NCBI GenBank assembly: GCA_003724285.1
Contig: RHFB01000061.1
Location: forward strand, 1 to 35,928
Direction of reading: 5' to 3'
Source: Nitrosopumilus sp. H13
GTDB taxonomy: Archaea > Thermoproteota > Nitrososphaeria > Nitrososphaerales > Nitrosopumilaceae
Length of the DNA stretch: 35,928 nucleotides
Shown here in pieces: positions 1 through 7,824 of this stretch. Both the position numbers and the translations under genes were made by a program. The first letter of the stretch is position 1. Each line of letters opens with the position of its first letter. The notes beneath the pieces are model-generated. The model worked only from the letters and a program-made list of their open reading frames with translations, had not been told where the DNA came from and did not search any database.

Positions 1-25
1 CATAATACGCCCAAGACCTTTTTTC

Positions 26-39
26 AAATACATAAATAG
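26..39 (+). promoter_or_regulatory. TATA box of first PEFG surface protein
   Basis: The element AAATACATAAATAG lies 37 nt (first base) before the ATG at 63. The identical 14-mer sits exactly 37 nt before the ATG at 968. In archaea the TATA box is centred about 26 nt before the transcription start, so transcription should begin at or next to each ATG, giving a leaderless mRNA. This placement is the main reason for preferring the ATG at 63 over the one at 42. Confidence 0.7.
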
Positions 40-62
40 TAATGATCTGTTGGTCAAGTAGG

Positions 63-905
63 ATGAATACAAGGCGCACGGCAACATCAGCGGCACTAGT
101 ACTCGTTGCATTGACGCTAGTCGCAGTGACTCTTCCCGGAGCCCATGCCCAGGCCCAAGGAATGGCCATCACGGTCACAGCCGAGCAGGGATCTGACACA
201 ATCACAGTAACTGGAAAGACGACCTCGGATAGGACCGATGTCACATTCACGATAACATCACCAAGCATATCCACAATAGACATTGACCAAGTGACGCCAG
301 ATGCCAACGGCGAATTTCAAGTGACATTCAAGGTGGGTCCTAGGTGGACTGAGAACGGGTTCTACGAGATAGAGGCAAAGCAGGCAGAAAACGCATTATA
401 CACGCTTCAGACCCTAATCGAGATAAATGATGGAGCTACAGCTCAGACCTCCATAACAGAGTCCAATCTGCCAAGAGGAATACTTGTTGCCGGGCCAAAC
501 GTTGCAATTGACGCAGGGATGACTATGAATGCAGACGCAGTCATAGGCTCTACCACCATCATGATTACCGGGACTACTGACAGATTGCGTGAGGACATTA
601 CGATGAGTGTGACCAATCCAAATGGCAATGTCGTATCAGCACGCCAGATATCCCCAGATGCTGACGGCACATTCTCCGCTATAATTACCACCGGGGGACC
701 CCTGTGGAGCAAGGACGGATTTTACACCGTGACCGGGCAGCAAAATGACAGCCCCCTGTACAGAGCCTCGGCCGAGGTGGATATCAAGGACGGGATCATA
801 GTACCAGAGTTTGGAGCCATAGCTGCAATGATTCTGGCAGTGGCAGTCATTTCGATAATTGCCGTATCTGCAAGGTCAAGGCTGAGCATCATGCCAAGAT
901 ACTGA
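63..905 (+). CDS. Secreted PEFG-CTERM surface protein with two Ig-like modules
   Basis: The reading frame opens at an ATG at 42, but the ATG at 63 gives a clean signal peptide (MNTRR, then a hydrophobic run ending near AHAQAQ) and fits the TATA spacing. The mature part holds two similar beta-rich modules of roughly 85 residues, each running from 'TITVTGKT/TIMITGTT' through 'ITSP/VTNP' to 'GPRWTENGFY/GPLWSKDGFY'. The C-terminus has the PEFG motif, a hydrophobic segment and a basic end (ARSRL), the layout of the PEFG-CTERM sorting signal known in Thaumarchaeota. The protein is probably exported, then anchored or processed at the cell surface. No enzymatic motif is visible and its exact role is unknown. 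It is the first of three tandem relatives. Confidence 0.85.
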   Translation: MNTRRTATSAALVLVALTLVAVTLPGAHAQAQGMAITVTAEQGSDTITVTGKTTSDRTDVTFTITSPSISTIDIDQVTPDANGEFQVTFKVGPRWTENGFYEIEAKQAENALYTLQTLIEINDGATAQTSITESNLPRGILVAGPNVAIDAGMTMNADAVIGSTTIMITGTTDRLREDITMSVTNPNGNVVSARQISPDADGTFSAIITTGGPLWSKDGFYTVTGQQNDSPLYRASAEVDIKDGIIVPEFGAIAAMILAVAVISIIAVSARSRLSIMPRY

Positions 906-914
906 AAAATACAG

Positions 915-929
915 CTTTTTTCGTTTTTT
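915..929 (+). terminator. T-tract terminator after first surface gene
   Basis: Two runs of six T (916-921 and 924-929) follow the stop codon within 25 nt and come directly before the TATA box of the next gene. Archaeal RNA polymerase terminates at such T-runs without needing a hairpin, so this would separate the two near-identical transcription units. Confidence 0.5.
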
Positions 930-930
930 A

Positions 931-944
931 AAATACATAAATAG
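931..944 (+). promoter_or_regulatory. TATA box of second PEFG surface protein
   Basis: This is the same AAATACATAAATAG 14-mer as at 26-39, with the same 37-nt offset to the ATG at 968. The flanking GTG at 944, which also opens the frame, lies at the box itself and so cannot be the start of a transcript driven by it. Confidence 0.7.
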
Positions 945-967
945 TGAGTATCTGTAGGCGCAACAGG

Positions 968-1852
968 ATGAACAACCGCACGTCGTTTGCGCTACTAGCC
1001 ATTTTGGCGGTAGCAGGCACCATGACTGCCTCGGCATATGCTCAGGTTCTACCCGAATGCATAGATTGCTCCATGGAGGAGATCAAGGAAGAGGCAAACA
1101 GGATCCTGCTTGGAGACTTGCCCATAGTGGTCTGGACAGATGCAGAGGGATACGGCCACAGCGATACAATCACGCTGACAGGCAAGATAGCAAATATCGA
1201 TTCCGTCTCCCCCGTCCTAGTCAGAGTCACAAGCCCGCTAAACTCCATCGTCACAATCAAACAGATTAGTCCTGACGATATTGCAGACGACGGCAGTTTC
1301 GAGGCATCCTTGAACACTGCAGGATCAAAGTGGAAGTATGATGGAACCTACACAATTCAGGTAAACTATGGCAGCTCTAATGACAAGATCAAGGTGGAAC
1401 TGACCGGCGGAGTCGCGTACGAGCCAAAGTTCGCAACGCCTGCGCAAAAACCGATATCATGCGGTGACAACGAGCTAATTGCAAGCGAGCAGTGCATACC
1501 GTATACAATCTCGGGTGGAATTGTGACTGGCGCATTCATCAACACAAAGGACACGTCAGTCGTCATCAACATTGAATCTACAGACGACGGCATACTGACC
1601 ATAAACCCTGCAAAGTCAGTTCAGGACGGCATATTTGCGGTGCTAGTTGACGGACAAGAGTCGGACGACGTCGAGTATGACGGAAACATGGTGACTGTAA
1701 TGTTCCCGGCAGGCACCGAGCAGATAGAAGTATTTAGCACCTTTGTAATCCCAGAGTTTGGAGCCATAGCTGCAATGATTCTGGCAGTGGCAATCATATC
1801 AATAATTGCCGTATCTGCAAGGTCAAGGCTGAGCATCATGCCGAGATACTAG
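968..1852 (+). CDS. Secreted PEFG-CTERM surface protein, paralogue 2
   Basis: The ATG at 968 gives a signal peptide (MNNRTSF, hydrophobic core, cleavage near ASAYAQ). A beta-rich module follows ('DTITLTGKI' to 'GSKWKYDGTYTIQVNY'), related to the modules of the upstream gene and to the N-terminal domain of the protein at 9728-10705. A second region with two cysteines (CGDN and EQCIPY) comes before the tail. The last 102 nt, encoding the PEFG motif, membrane segment and basic end, differ from the first gene at only six positions although the bodies have diverged. Likely a cell-surface protein of unknown function. Confidence 0.85.
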   Translation: MNNRTSFALLAILAVAGTMTASAYAQVLPECIDCSMEEIKEEANRILLGDLPIVVWTDAEGYGHSDTITLTGKIANIDSVSPVLVRVTSPLNSIVTIKQISPDDIADDGSFEASLNTAGSKWKYDGTYTIQVNYGSSNDKIKVELTGGVAYEPKFATPAQKPISCGDNELIASEQCIPYTISGGIVTGAFINTKDTSVVINIESTDDGILTINPAKSVQDGIFAVLVDGQESDDVEYDGNMVTVMFPAGTEQIEVFSTFVIPEFGAIAAMILAVAIISIIAVSARSRLSIMPRY

Positions 1853-1919
1853 GCCACAACCGGTCATTTTCTCATTGTTAATAGTAAAGGAAATATAGAA
1901 ACGCGCAATTTGAGAATTT

Positions 1920-2696
1920 GTGAGAATCGAGATAGCAGGCATGATCCTAGCACTGGTTCTGTTCCCGGCAGCTTTTGCACAAGAGCCGCTGGCCATCGAG
2001 ACAAACAGCGGCACCTATTTTGAGGGCGACACCATAGTGGTGTCAGGCAGTGTGGGCATCAGGTTCTCTGACGGGACGCCGGTCATAATACGCATTCTAA
2101 GCGAGGGCAGCCAGGTGGACGTATACCAGGGTCCGCCAGCCCTAGACAACGGGTTTGCCGCTCATTTTATCGCAGAGGGGCCGCAGTGGAAAAAATCCGG
2201 CACGTATGAGATAAGGGCATCCTATGGCGAGTACACGAAAAACATCATGTTTGAGTTCTCGACGGACCATACCTCCCGCAGTACAGAGGATACTTTTGAG
2301 GTGGATGCCGGCAGCAGGGGGACGTTTGACATAAAGTACTCGATCAGCGGCGGCACCATAAAAGACATGAGAATAGTCCCGAAAAACCTCGGAATGATAG
2401 TAGAGATAGAGGCGACAGACGGAGGCAGTATGACGCTTGATCTTCCAAGGGAGTTTATAGGAGCAGAGGCGCAAGACTCCAAGGACATCCCGTTCATAGT
2501 GCTAGTTGACGGGATTGAAGTGGATGCGATAGAGGCCCCCGTCCACTCTGAGTTTCGTACCATAACAATCGACTTTTTTGAAGACGACGCGGTAGTTGAC
2601 ATAATCGGCACGTATGCGATCCCGGAGTTTGGGGCAGTCATGCTCATAGTGATAGCAGGCACTGCCGCAATGGTTGCAGCATCCCGCAGGATCTAA
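1920..2696 (+). CDS. Secreted PEFG-type surface protein, paralogue 3
   Basis: The GTG start at 1920 lies about 20-25 nt after a TATA-like element (AAATATAGAAA, 1891-1901), consistent with a leaderless mRNA. The N-terminus is a short signal peptide ending near AAFAQE. The body has one Ig-like module ('DTIVVSGSV' to 'GPQWKKSGTYEIRASYG') and a second beta-rich half ending in 'DIIGTYAIPEFG', a hydrophobic stretch and SRRI. The tail keeps PEFG but differs in sequence from the two upstream copies. The 3' end overlaps the convergent cysteine desulfurase gene by 4 bp. Confidence 0.85.
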   Translation: MRIEIAGMILALVLFPAAFAQEPLAIETNSGTYFEGDTIVVSGSVGIRFSDGTPVIIRILSEGSQVDVYQGPPALDNGFAAHFIAEGPQWKKSGTYEIRASYGEYTKNIMFEFSTDHTSRSTEDTFEVDAGSRGTFDIKYSISGGTIKDMRIVPKNLGMIVEIEATDGGSMTLDLPREFIGAEAQDSKDIPFIVLVDGIEVDAIEAPVHSEFRTITIDFFEDDAVVDIIGTYAIPEFGAVMLIVIAGTAAMVAASRRI

Positions 2697-3838
2697 AACG
2701 AGTACTTTTCCCGAAACGGCGAGACTGCGCGCAGCTCCGATACCACCCTGCCCAGCACGGCTGCCGCCTGTCCCATCTCCTCTTTTGTGTTAAAGACGCC
2801 GACTGTCATGCGCAGCGAGCCGGTAATCTGCTCGAGTGAGAACCCCATCGCCTGCAGGACGTGCGATGCCTTTTGCGTGTGCACAGAGCACGCAGAGCCA
2901 GTCGACGCGGCTATCCCGTGCTCGTCAAGCTTTATTATCAAATCCTCCCCGTTGACCCCTAGAAACGTAAAGTGGGCGCTGTTTGGCAGCCGGGACTCGG
3001 GGTGCCCGTTGAGCGCAGATCCCGGGATCTCCATCACCTGCCGTACAAGATCGTCCCGGAGATCCCGCATGTGGGACGCGTTTGCCTCTAGATTCTCCCG
3101 GGCAATCTCGCACGCCCTGCCAAACCCCACCACTCCTGCCACGTTCTCGGTGCCAGAGCGCATCCCGTCCTCCTGGCCGCCGCCTAAAATCACGGGATCC
3201 AGCCTGATGCCGCTGCGCACATAGAGAGCTCCTGCCCCCTTTGGGCCGTACAGCTTGTGGGAGGATACTGACAGCATGTCAACTCCCAAATCCCCCACAT
3301 TGATTGGAATCTTGCCTGCCGCCTGGACTGCGTCCGTGTGAAACAAGACGCCGCGGCTGCGGCACATCCTGGCAAGCTCTGCTATCGGCTGGATGGTTCC
3401 CACCTCGTTGTTCCCAAACATGACAGACACGAGGCAGGTCTCATCGGTAATGCTCTTCTCCAGATCCCTCGGGCTTATCATGCCGAGTTTGTCGGGGGCA
3501 AGATACACCACGTCAAGGCCGTCCCGCTCAAGCCTCCTGCACGGCTCTAGCACCGCGTCGTGCTCTATGCTGGTGGCAATCACCCGTCCTTTGGAGGCTG
3601 CCCCCAGCAGGGCCGTGTTGTTTGACTCTGTGCCGCCAGAAGTGAGCAGAATCTCAGAGGGGTCTGCCCCTATCAGCGACGCCACCTGCCGCCGGGCACG
3701 CTCCACTGCCTTGCGTGCAAGCCTGCCGTACCTGTGAATCGAGGACGGGTTGCCGTACCGTTCTGCCATGTATGGCGCCATCGACTCGATCACGTCAGGG
3801 TGCACCCGCGTAGAGGCGGCATTATCAAGGTATATCAA
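2693..3838 (-). CDS. Cysteine desulfurase (NifS/IscS class)
   Basis: This is a PLP-dependent enzyme that takes sulfur from cysteine as a protein persulfide. Its 381 residues are a full-length class V aminotransferase fold. Visible motifs are the N-terminal YLDNAAST, the GGTESNN cofactor loop (68-74), His93 in SIEHDA, the PLP lysine Lys195 in SVSSHKLYGPKG, and the persulfide Cys317 in STGSACS. The TTG start overlaps the larE stop as TTGA, indicating translational coupling in a larC-larE-desulfurase operon. In this setting it may supply sulfur to LarE, or to an Fe-S cluster on LarE (inference); a general Fe-S or tRNA-thiolation role is equally possible. Confidence 0.93.
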   Translation of the reverse strand: MIYLDNAASTRVHPDVIESMAPYMAERYGNPSSIHRYGRLARKAVERARRQVASLIGADPSEILLTSGGTESNNTALLGAASKGRVIATSIEHDAVLEPCRRLERDGLDVVYLAPDKLGMISPRDLEKSITDETCLVSVMFGNNEVGTIQPIAELARMCRSRGVLFHTDAVQAAGKIPINVGDLGVDMLSVSSHKLYGPKGAGALYVRSGIRLDPVILGGGQEDGMRSGTENVAGVVGFGRACEIARENLEANASHMRDLRDDLVRQVMEIPGSALNGHPESRLPNSAHFTFLGVNGEDLIIKLDEHGIAASTGSACSVHTQKASHVLQAMGFSLEQITGSLRMTVGVFNTKEEMGQAAAVLGRVVSELRAVSPFREKYSF

Positions 3839-4626
3839 TCCGCAATCACGTTTATCTTTCCCTGTCTGTAGCCCTGCCTGTCTATCTCTACCTTGTCAAA
3901 GCCGATGGTGAGCAGGCGCTCTGATATCTGGTGCAGCGCGGCATCAAGCGCAGGTATCGCTTCTGGCTCGACTTCTATCCTGGCAGAGCCGTCCATGTCG
4001 CGCACCCTGACCTGGCGCACGCCTGCATGCCTCCTCACAATGTCCTCCCCAAGCTCGATTCGCGCAAGCCTCTCTGCAGTAACCCTCTGCCCCCACGGAA
4101 TCCGGGACGCAAGGCACGAGTTTGATGGCCTGTCATGTATGGAGAGGCCCGCATGCCCTGCCGCCTTGCGCACATCTGCCTTTGTAAACCCGGTCTCTGC
4201 AAGCGGGCTGAGGACTCCGCTGTCCTTCATGGCTGCGATCCCGGGACGATAGTCCCCGAGATCATCGAGGTTGGTCCCATCCACTATGAGCGCGCCGTGT
4301 CTTTTTGCAAGCCCTGCAAGGCGCCCTCCAAGCTCCGTCCTGCAGTAAAAGCACCGGTCCGAGTCATTCCTTGCAAAGTCCTCGTTTTGAAGCTCGTCAT
4401 AGCGTATGGTCATGCTGGGTATTCCTATCTCAGAGCAGATGCGCCCTGCAGACTCGAGCTCCTCCCGGGACAGCGTCTTGTAATCTGCAGTCACTGCAGT
4501 GGCCAGCCCGCCGAGCTTTTGGTATGCCGCATATGCCACAAGTGCGCTATCCACCCCCCCGGAGAGGGCCACAAGCACCCTGCCCCTGCCTTCAAACCAG
4601 CCGATCAAACAGTCAAGCTTGTCCAT
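3835..4626 (-). CDS. larE: LarE-type sulfur transferase (nickel-pincer cofactor synthesis)
   Basis: LarE is an adenylating PP-loop enzyme that turns the two carboxylates of pyridinium-3,5-biscarboxylate mononucleotide into thiocarboxylates. The 263-residue product has the PP-loop SGGVDS at 22-27 and the family stretch SNSCLASRIPWG at 168-179, whose Cys171 matches the sulfur-donor position. Cys92 and Cys95 (RCFYC) add two more cysteines. Single-cysteine LarE proteins sacrifice their own sulfur, while three-cysteine homologues are reported to carry a 4Fe-4S cluster; the cysteine count here favours the second type (inference). The start overlaps the larC end by 14 bp and the stop overlaps the cysteine desulfurase start. 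Confidence 0.88.
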   Translation of the reverse strand: MDKLDCLIGWFEGRGRVLVALSGGVDSALVAYAAYQKLGGLATAVTADYKTLSREELESAGRICSEIGIPSMTIRYDELQNEDFARNDSDRCFYCRTELGGRLAGLAKRHGALIVDGTNLDDLGDYRPGIAAMKDSGVLSPLAETGFTKADVRKAAGHAGLSIHDRPSNSCLASRIPWGQRVTAERLARIELGEDIVRRHAGVRQVRVRDMDGSARIEVEPEAIPALDAALHQISERLLTIGFDKVEIDRQGYRQGKINVIAD

Positions 4627-5827
4627 TCTCGATCTCCCTTCTTAGCAGCGACTCGGTCTCCTTTACCGGCATGCCAGTCTCTTCTGAGACGCGCACTATA
4701 TCATCAAACTCTATCTTAAAGTCGCGCCTTCCCTTGAACTCGGATCTCTTGTAGGACACCTCAAAGGCCCTGTCTCCCAGGCGTATGGTGGCGCGGTGCT
4801 CTGTCCTTGGAACTACAAACCTTGCAGACTCGGAGATGCGGACCCCCAGCGTGCCGGTCTCAAGCACCAGGGTATCAACTATATCCTCTACCGTGTCATC
4901 ATCGCACATTACAGAGACGAGGTTTGTCGGCCTCCCCTTTTTTGTAATGCCGTGAAATATGGACACGTCTCTGGCGCCTACTGCCATTACCTTTTCTATC
5001 AGGTTGCCAAGTATCTCGCCGGAGACGTCATCCACGTTTGTCTCTAGGATCTTTACAGAGTCGGTCCCAATGGAGTCTGTGCCGCGCACCATCTTTAGCA
5101 CGTTTGGAGACTCTGTCTCCTTTTGCCCGGCGCCATACCCTATCGACTCGACCCTCATCGAGGGATAGTACTCTGCAGGCTCTGCTTTCAGGCCCACCAG
5201 GATGCAGGCGCCAGTGGGAGTCGCAAGCTCCTCGCCTGCGCCGCTTCCCCGGATCATTATATTTGTGCCGCGAAATATCTCCAGTATCGCGCCGGCCGGG
5301 TTTGACATTGTTCCGTGCGAAAAGCTCACCGTGCCTCCGCCTACGGACACGGGAAGGCATACAATCCTCTCGCCAAACAGCCCCAGATCATCGAGCGCTA
5401 TTGCGGCGCCTATAATGTCTGCAAGCGTGTCAATGCCTGCCGCCTCGTGAAAGTGCACAGAATCCTCCGGCACCCCGTGCACCCGGGACTCGGATGAGAC
5501 AAGTATCTCAATGCAGGATGCGGCAAACTCTTGCGCCCTTTTGGAGAGGGACAGTTCTGCGGCAGAGTCGCGCACGGCCTTCTTCATGTCCGTGCCCTTT
5601 CTGCTGCTTGTGTCCTCGTCTGCCTCTAGCATCAGCTGGAATGCATCCAGTCCGCTCCGCTGCACGCGCCCAAAGTCAAGCCTGGTTATCCTCGAGCCGC
5701 TGAGGAACTTTTCGCACCTCCTAATCCCGTCAGTTATCTTGGTCCTGTCTGCGCCCAGCCCCACAAGCGAGCACAGGAACATGTCGCCGGAGACTCCGGC
5801 CACCTGCGGATCAATTACCAGTACCAT
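4613..5827 (-). CDS. larC: LarC nickel insertion protein (cyclometallase)
   Basis: LarC inserts nickel into the thiolated pyridinium nucleotide, using CTP, to finish the nickel-pincer cofactor. The 404 residues match the former DUF111 family: IDPQVAGVSGDMFL at the N-terminus, VHFHEAAGIDTLADI in the middle, GGGTVSFSHG, and ETNVDDVSGE followed by ARDVSIFHGITKKGRP in the C-terminal half. In Lactobacillus plantarum the two halves are joined by a programmed frameshift; here both are in one open frame. An ATG at 5827 lies 24 nt after a TATAAAT-like box on the minus strand, so larC is probably the first gene of a leaderless operon with larE and the desulfurase. Confidence 0.9.
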   Translation of the reverse strand: MVLVIDPQVAGVSGDMFLCSLVGLGADRTKITDGIRRCEKFLSGSRITRLDFGRVQRSGLDAFQLMLEADEDTSSRKGTDMKKAVRDSAAELSLSKRAQEFAASCIEILVSSESRVHGVPEDSVHFHEAAGIDTLADIIGAAIALDDLGLFGERIVCLPVSVGGGTVSFSHGTMSNPAGAILEIFRGTNIMIRGSGAGEELATPTGACILVGLKAEPAEYYPSMRVESIGYGAGQKETESPNVLKMVRGTDSIGTDSVKILETNVDDVSGEILGNLIEKVMAVGARDVSIFHGITKKGRPTNLVSVMCDDDTVEDIVDTLVLETGTLGVRISESARFVVPRTEHRATIRLGDRAFEVSYKRSEFKGRRDFKIEFDDIVRVSEETGMPVKETESLLRREIENGQA

Positions 5828-5850
5828 GGACTAGTGGGCATCAAAAATGC

Positions 5851-5860
5851 TTATAAATTC
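5851..5860 (-). promoter_or_regulatory. TATA box of the larC-larE operon
   Basis: Read on the minus strand the element is GAATTTATAA, ending 24 nt before the larC ATG at 5827. This is the same spacing seen at other genes in the window. Confidence 0.6.
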
Positions 5861-5958
5861 GCCTAATTGGCCCGCCACTCAAGGCGTGTCATCTGGCATG
5901 ATGCATGAAAAGCGCAGGTACCAAGACACGGGATCACATTCCGGATTCCTCAGACCAG

Positions 5959-5986
5959 GTGCATGGTTTTGATCAAGATCATGCAC
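5959..5986. promoter_or_regulatory. Long palindrome between larC and mdh, candidate operator
   Basis: The 28-bp palindrome has perfect 7-bp outer arms (GTGCATG at 5959-5965, CATGCAC at 5980-5986) and a perfect TGATCA core at 5970-5975; only two symmetric positions are mismatched. A related CATGATGCATG stretch lies at about 5900-5910. Both sit in the 233-bp divergent region between the larC operon and mdh, away from any coding sequence. A dimeric regulator acting on both promoters is a reasonable guess. A hairpin in RNA is possible but the element lies upstream of both predicted start sites. Confidence 0.5.
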
Positions 5987-6029
5987 TGCTCCAAGACATC
6001 CCGGGATCGGCGCCACAATTTTTCACTAG

Positions 6030-6037
6030 ATTTAATT
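6030..6037 (+). promoter_or_regulatory. TATA box of mdh
   Basis: TTTAATTA ends 23 nt before the GTG at 6061, fitting a leaderless mdh transcript. It uses nearly the same hexamer as the TTTAATAA boxes of the binding-protein genes at 24.3-29.2 kb. Confidence 0.6.
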
Positions 6038-6060
6038 ACTGATATCAAAAAGCGTCACTT

Positions 6061-6975
6061 GTGATTACAATAATCGGCTCCGGCAAGGTGGGTGGAGATG
6101 CCGCCATGTTCTCTGCGCTAAAGCGCCTAGACGACCACATCTTGCTGCTAGATGTTGCAAAGGGCCTCCCGCAGGGCGAGGCAATGGACATAAACCACAT
6201 GCTTGCAGAGCAGGGAATCGACGTGCATGTCAAGGGCTCCAACAACTTTGAGGACATGAAGGGCTCTGAGATCGTGGTGATCGTGGCAGGCTCTGGAAGA
6301 AAACCCGGAATGACCAGGATGGATCTATTAAAGACAAACGCGACAATAGTAAAGAGCGTGGTGGAGAACGTGAAAAAATACGCACCCGACTCGATGATAA
6401 TCCCCGTCACAAACCCGCTTGACCCGATGGCCCACATCACATACAAGGTGTCTGGCTTTGAGAGGGGCAGGGTCTTTGGAATGGGCGGCATGCTTGATCT
6501 CTCCAGGTTTAGGCAGTTCATCTGCGAGGCAACAGGGCACTCCCGTGACTCGGTTCGCGCCCTCGTAATAGGCGAGCACGGCGAGAACATGCTGCCGCTT
6601 GCAAGATTCTCATCAGTGTCTGGCATCCCGCTCCCCTCGCTGCTTTCAAAGCCGGAGCTTGACGAGCTGGTGCAAAATACAAAGCAGGTGGCAGCAAAGG
6701 TCATAGAGCTAAAGGGCGCCACGGTCCACGCTCCCGGAAACGCGATATCTGCCATAATCGAGTCAGTCACAAGAGACAGAAGGCAGGTGATCCCGGTATC
6801 GACGTGCCTTGACGGCGAGTACGGCCAGTCAGGCGTCTCAATCGGCGTTCCGGCAGTGATTGGAAGGGGCGGCGTTGAAAAGATAATAGAGCTGGAGCTT
6901 GACGATGAAGAGAGGCAGATGTTTGAGCGGGGCGTTGCAAGCGTAAAGGACGCAGTCTCTGGCGTCGAGATCTAA
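6061..6975 (+). CDS. mdh: NAD-dependent malate dehydrogenase (LDH-like family)
   Basis: The enzyme interconverts malate and oxaloacetate with NAD(H). The 304 residues carry the Rossmann motif IIGSGKVGG (4-12), an Asp at 31 after the second strand that fits NAD preference, Arg80 and Arg86 in [15 protein letters not shown] at 118-121, the Asp146/Arg149 pair in LDLSRF and the catalytic His173 in GEHGENM. Arg80 stands where lactate dehydrogenases usually have Gln, so malate is the more likely substrate. GTG start after a TATA box. It lies between larC and larB, which may reflect 2-hydroxyacid metabolism (inference). Confidence 0.92.
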   Translation: MITIIGSGKVGGDAAMFSALKRLDDHILLLDVAKGLPQGEAMDINHMLAEQGIDVHVKGSNNFEDMKGSEIVVIVAGSGRKPGMTRMDLLKTNATIVKSVVENVKKYAPDSMIIPVTNPLDPMAHITYKVSGFERGRVFGMGGMLDLSRFRQFICEATGHSRDSVRALVIGEHGENMLPLARFSSVSGIPLPSLLSKPELDELVQNTKQVAAKVIELKGATVHAPGNAISAIIESVTRDRRQVIPVSTCLDGEYGQSGVSIGVPAVIGRGGVEKIIELELDDEERQMFERGVASVKDAVSGVEI

Positions 6976-7008
6976 GCATTTTTTTATCAAGGCACCCCGC
7001 ACCATACC

Positions 7009-7806
7009 GTGGAACTAGACGAGATTCTCGAGTCGCTAAAGTCCGGGAAAACAACCGTGGCCTCGGCAAAAAAGCTGCTCTCGCTTTACTCCATAGAGGA
7101 GATAGAAGGCATTGCAAAGATAGACGTGAACAGGCAAAAGAGGAGGGGCGTCCCAGAGGTGATACTTGCAGAGACAAAGGAGCTCGGCGAGTTGAAAAAG
7201 ATAATAAAAAAGACGCTTGAAAAGTCAGACCGCGTGGTGGTATCCAGGATAAAAAAGGGCGACTATTCCAAGATTGTCGCGCTTGCAAAGAGCCTCAAGA
7301 TGCGCACAAGGACCGGCAGGAACTCGTCTACCATACTGATCTTTAAGAAACCCCCCAGGCCGCGCGGAGCGGTGGGAATACTTGCGGCAGGCACGTCTGA
7401 TGTCGGGGTCGCAGAGGAGGCAAGGCTCATGTGCGAGGCGATGAACTGCAGATGCGTCACAAGCTATGACGTGGGGGTTGCCGGAATCCAGAGGATGTTT
7501 CCCGAGCTAAAAAAGATGGTGAGCGAGGACGTGGGATGCATGATAGTTGTAGCCGGAATGGAGGGCGCGCTTGCCACGCTGGTATCTGCGCTTGTGGACA
7601 TTCCGGTGATTGGGGTTCCTGTATCAGTCGGGTACGGGTACGGAAAAGGGGGGGTGGCAGCGCTTGCATCCATGCTCCAGAGCTGCTCGCTTGGGCTCGC
7701 GGTGGTAAACATTGACGGCGGGATTGCCGCAGGCGGGATTGCCGCAAACATTGCAAACAGAACTGCCAGAAACGCTCGCAAATCCAGCAAACGATATATA
7801 CCATAA
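7009..7806 (+). CDS. larB: LarB, nicotinate adenine dinucleotide carboxylase/hydrolase
   Basis: LarB starts nickel-pincer cofactor synthesis by carboxylating the pyridinium ring of NaAD and cleaving it to the mononucleotide. The 265-residue protein has a helical N-terminal part of about 125 residues and a PurE-like core: GILAAGTSDVGVAEEA, the SYDVGVAGIQR stretch, VVAGMEGALATLVSALVDIPVIGVPVSVGYG split over two strands, and a Gly/Ala-rich end with NIDGGIAAG. The GTG start at 7009 follows a T-run ending in TTTATCA (6979-6989), which may act both as mdh terminator and larB promoter. Together with larC and larE it completes the known three-protein pathway in one locus. No LarA-type racemase is in the window. 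Confidence 0.88.
   Translation: MELDEILESLKSGKTTVASAKKLLSLYSIEEIEGIAKIDVNRQKRRGVPEVILAETKELGELKKIIKKTLEKSDRVVVSRIKKGDYSKIVALAKSLKMRTRTGRNSSTILIFKKPPRPRGAVGILAAGTSDVGVAEEARLMCEAMNCRCVTSYDVGVAGIQRMFPELKKMVSEDVGCMIVVAGMEGALATLVSALVDIPVIGVPVSVGYGYGKGGVAALASMLQSCSLGLAVVNIDGGIAAGGIAANIANRTARNARKSSKRYIP
7791..7801 (+). promoter_or_regulatory. TATA box of radical SAM gene, inside larB 3' end
   Basis: CGATATATACC ends 24 nt before the TTG at 7825. It overlaps the last codons of larB and supports the TTG as a genuine leaderless start, which matters because the frame opened there is later interrupted. Confidence 0.55.
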
Positions 7807-7824
7807 TCTGACCAAGCTGTACAG

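Noticed and set aside
6045-6770. 241-codon frame antisense to malate dehydrogenase
   Set aside because: The opposite strand has an unmistakable enzyme with all catalytic residues; the antisense product shows no family signature.
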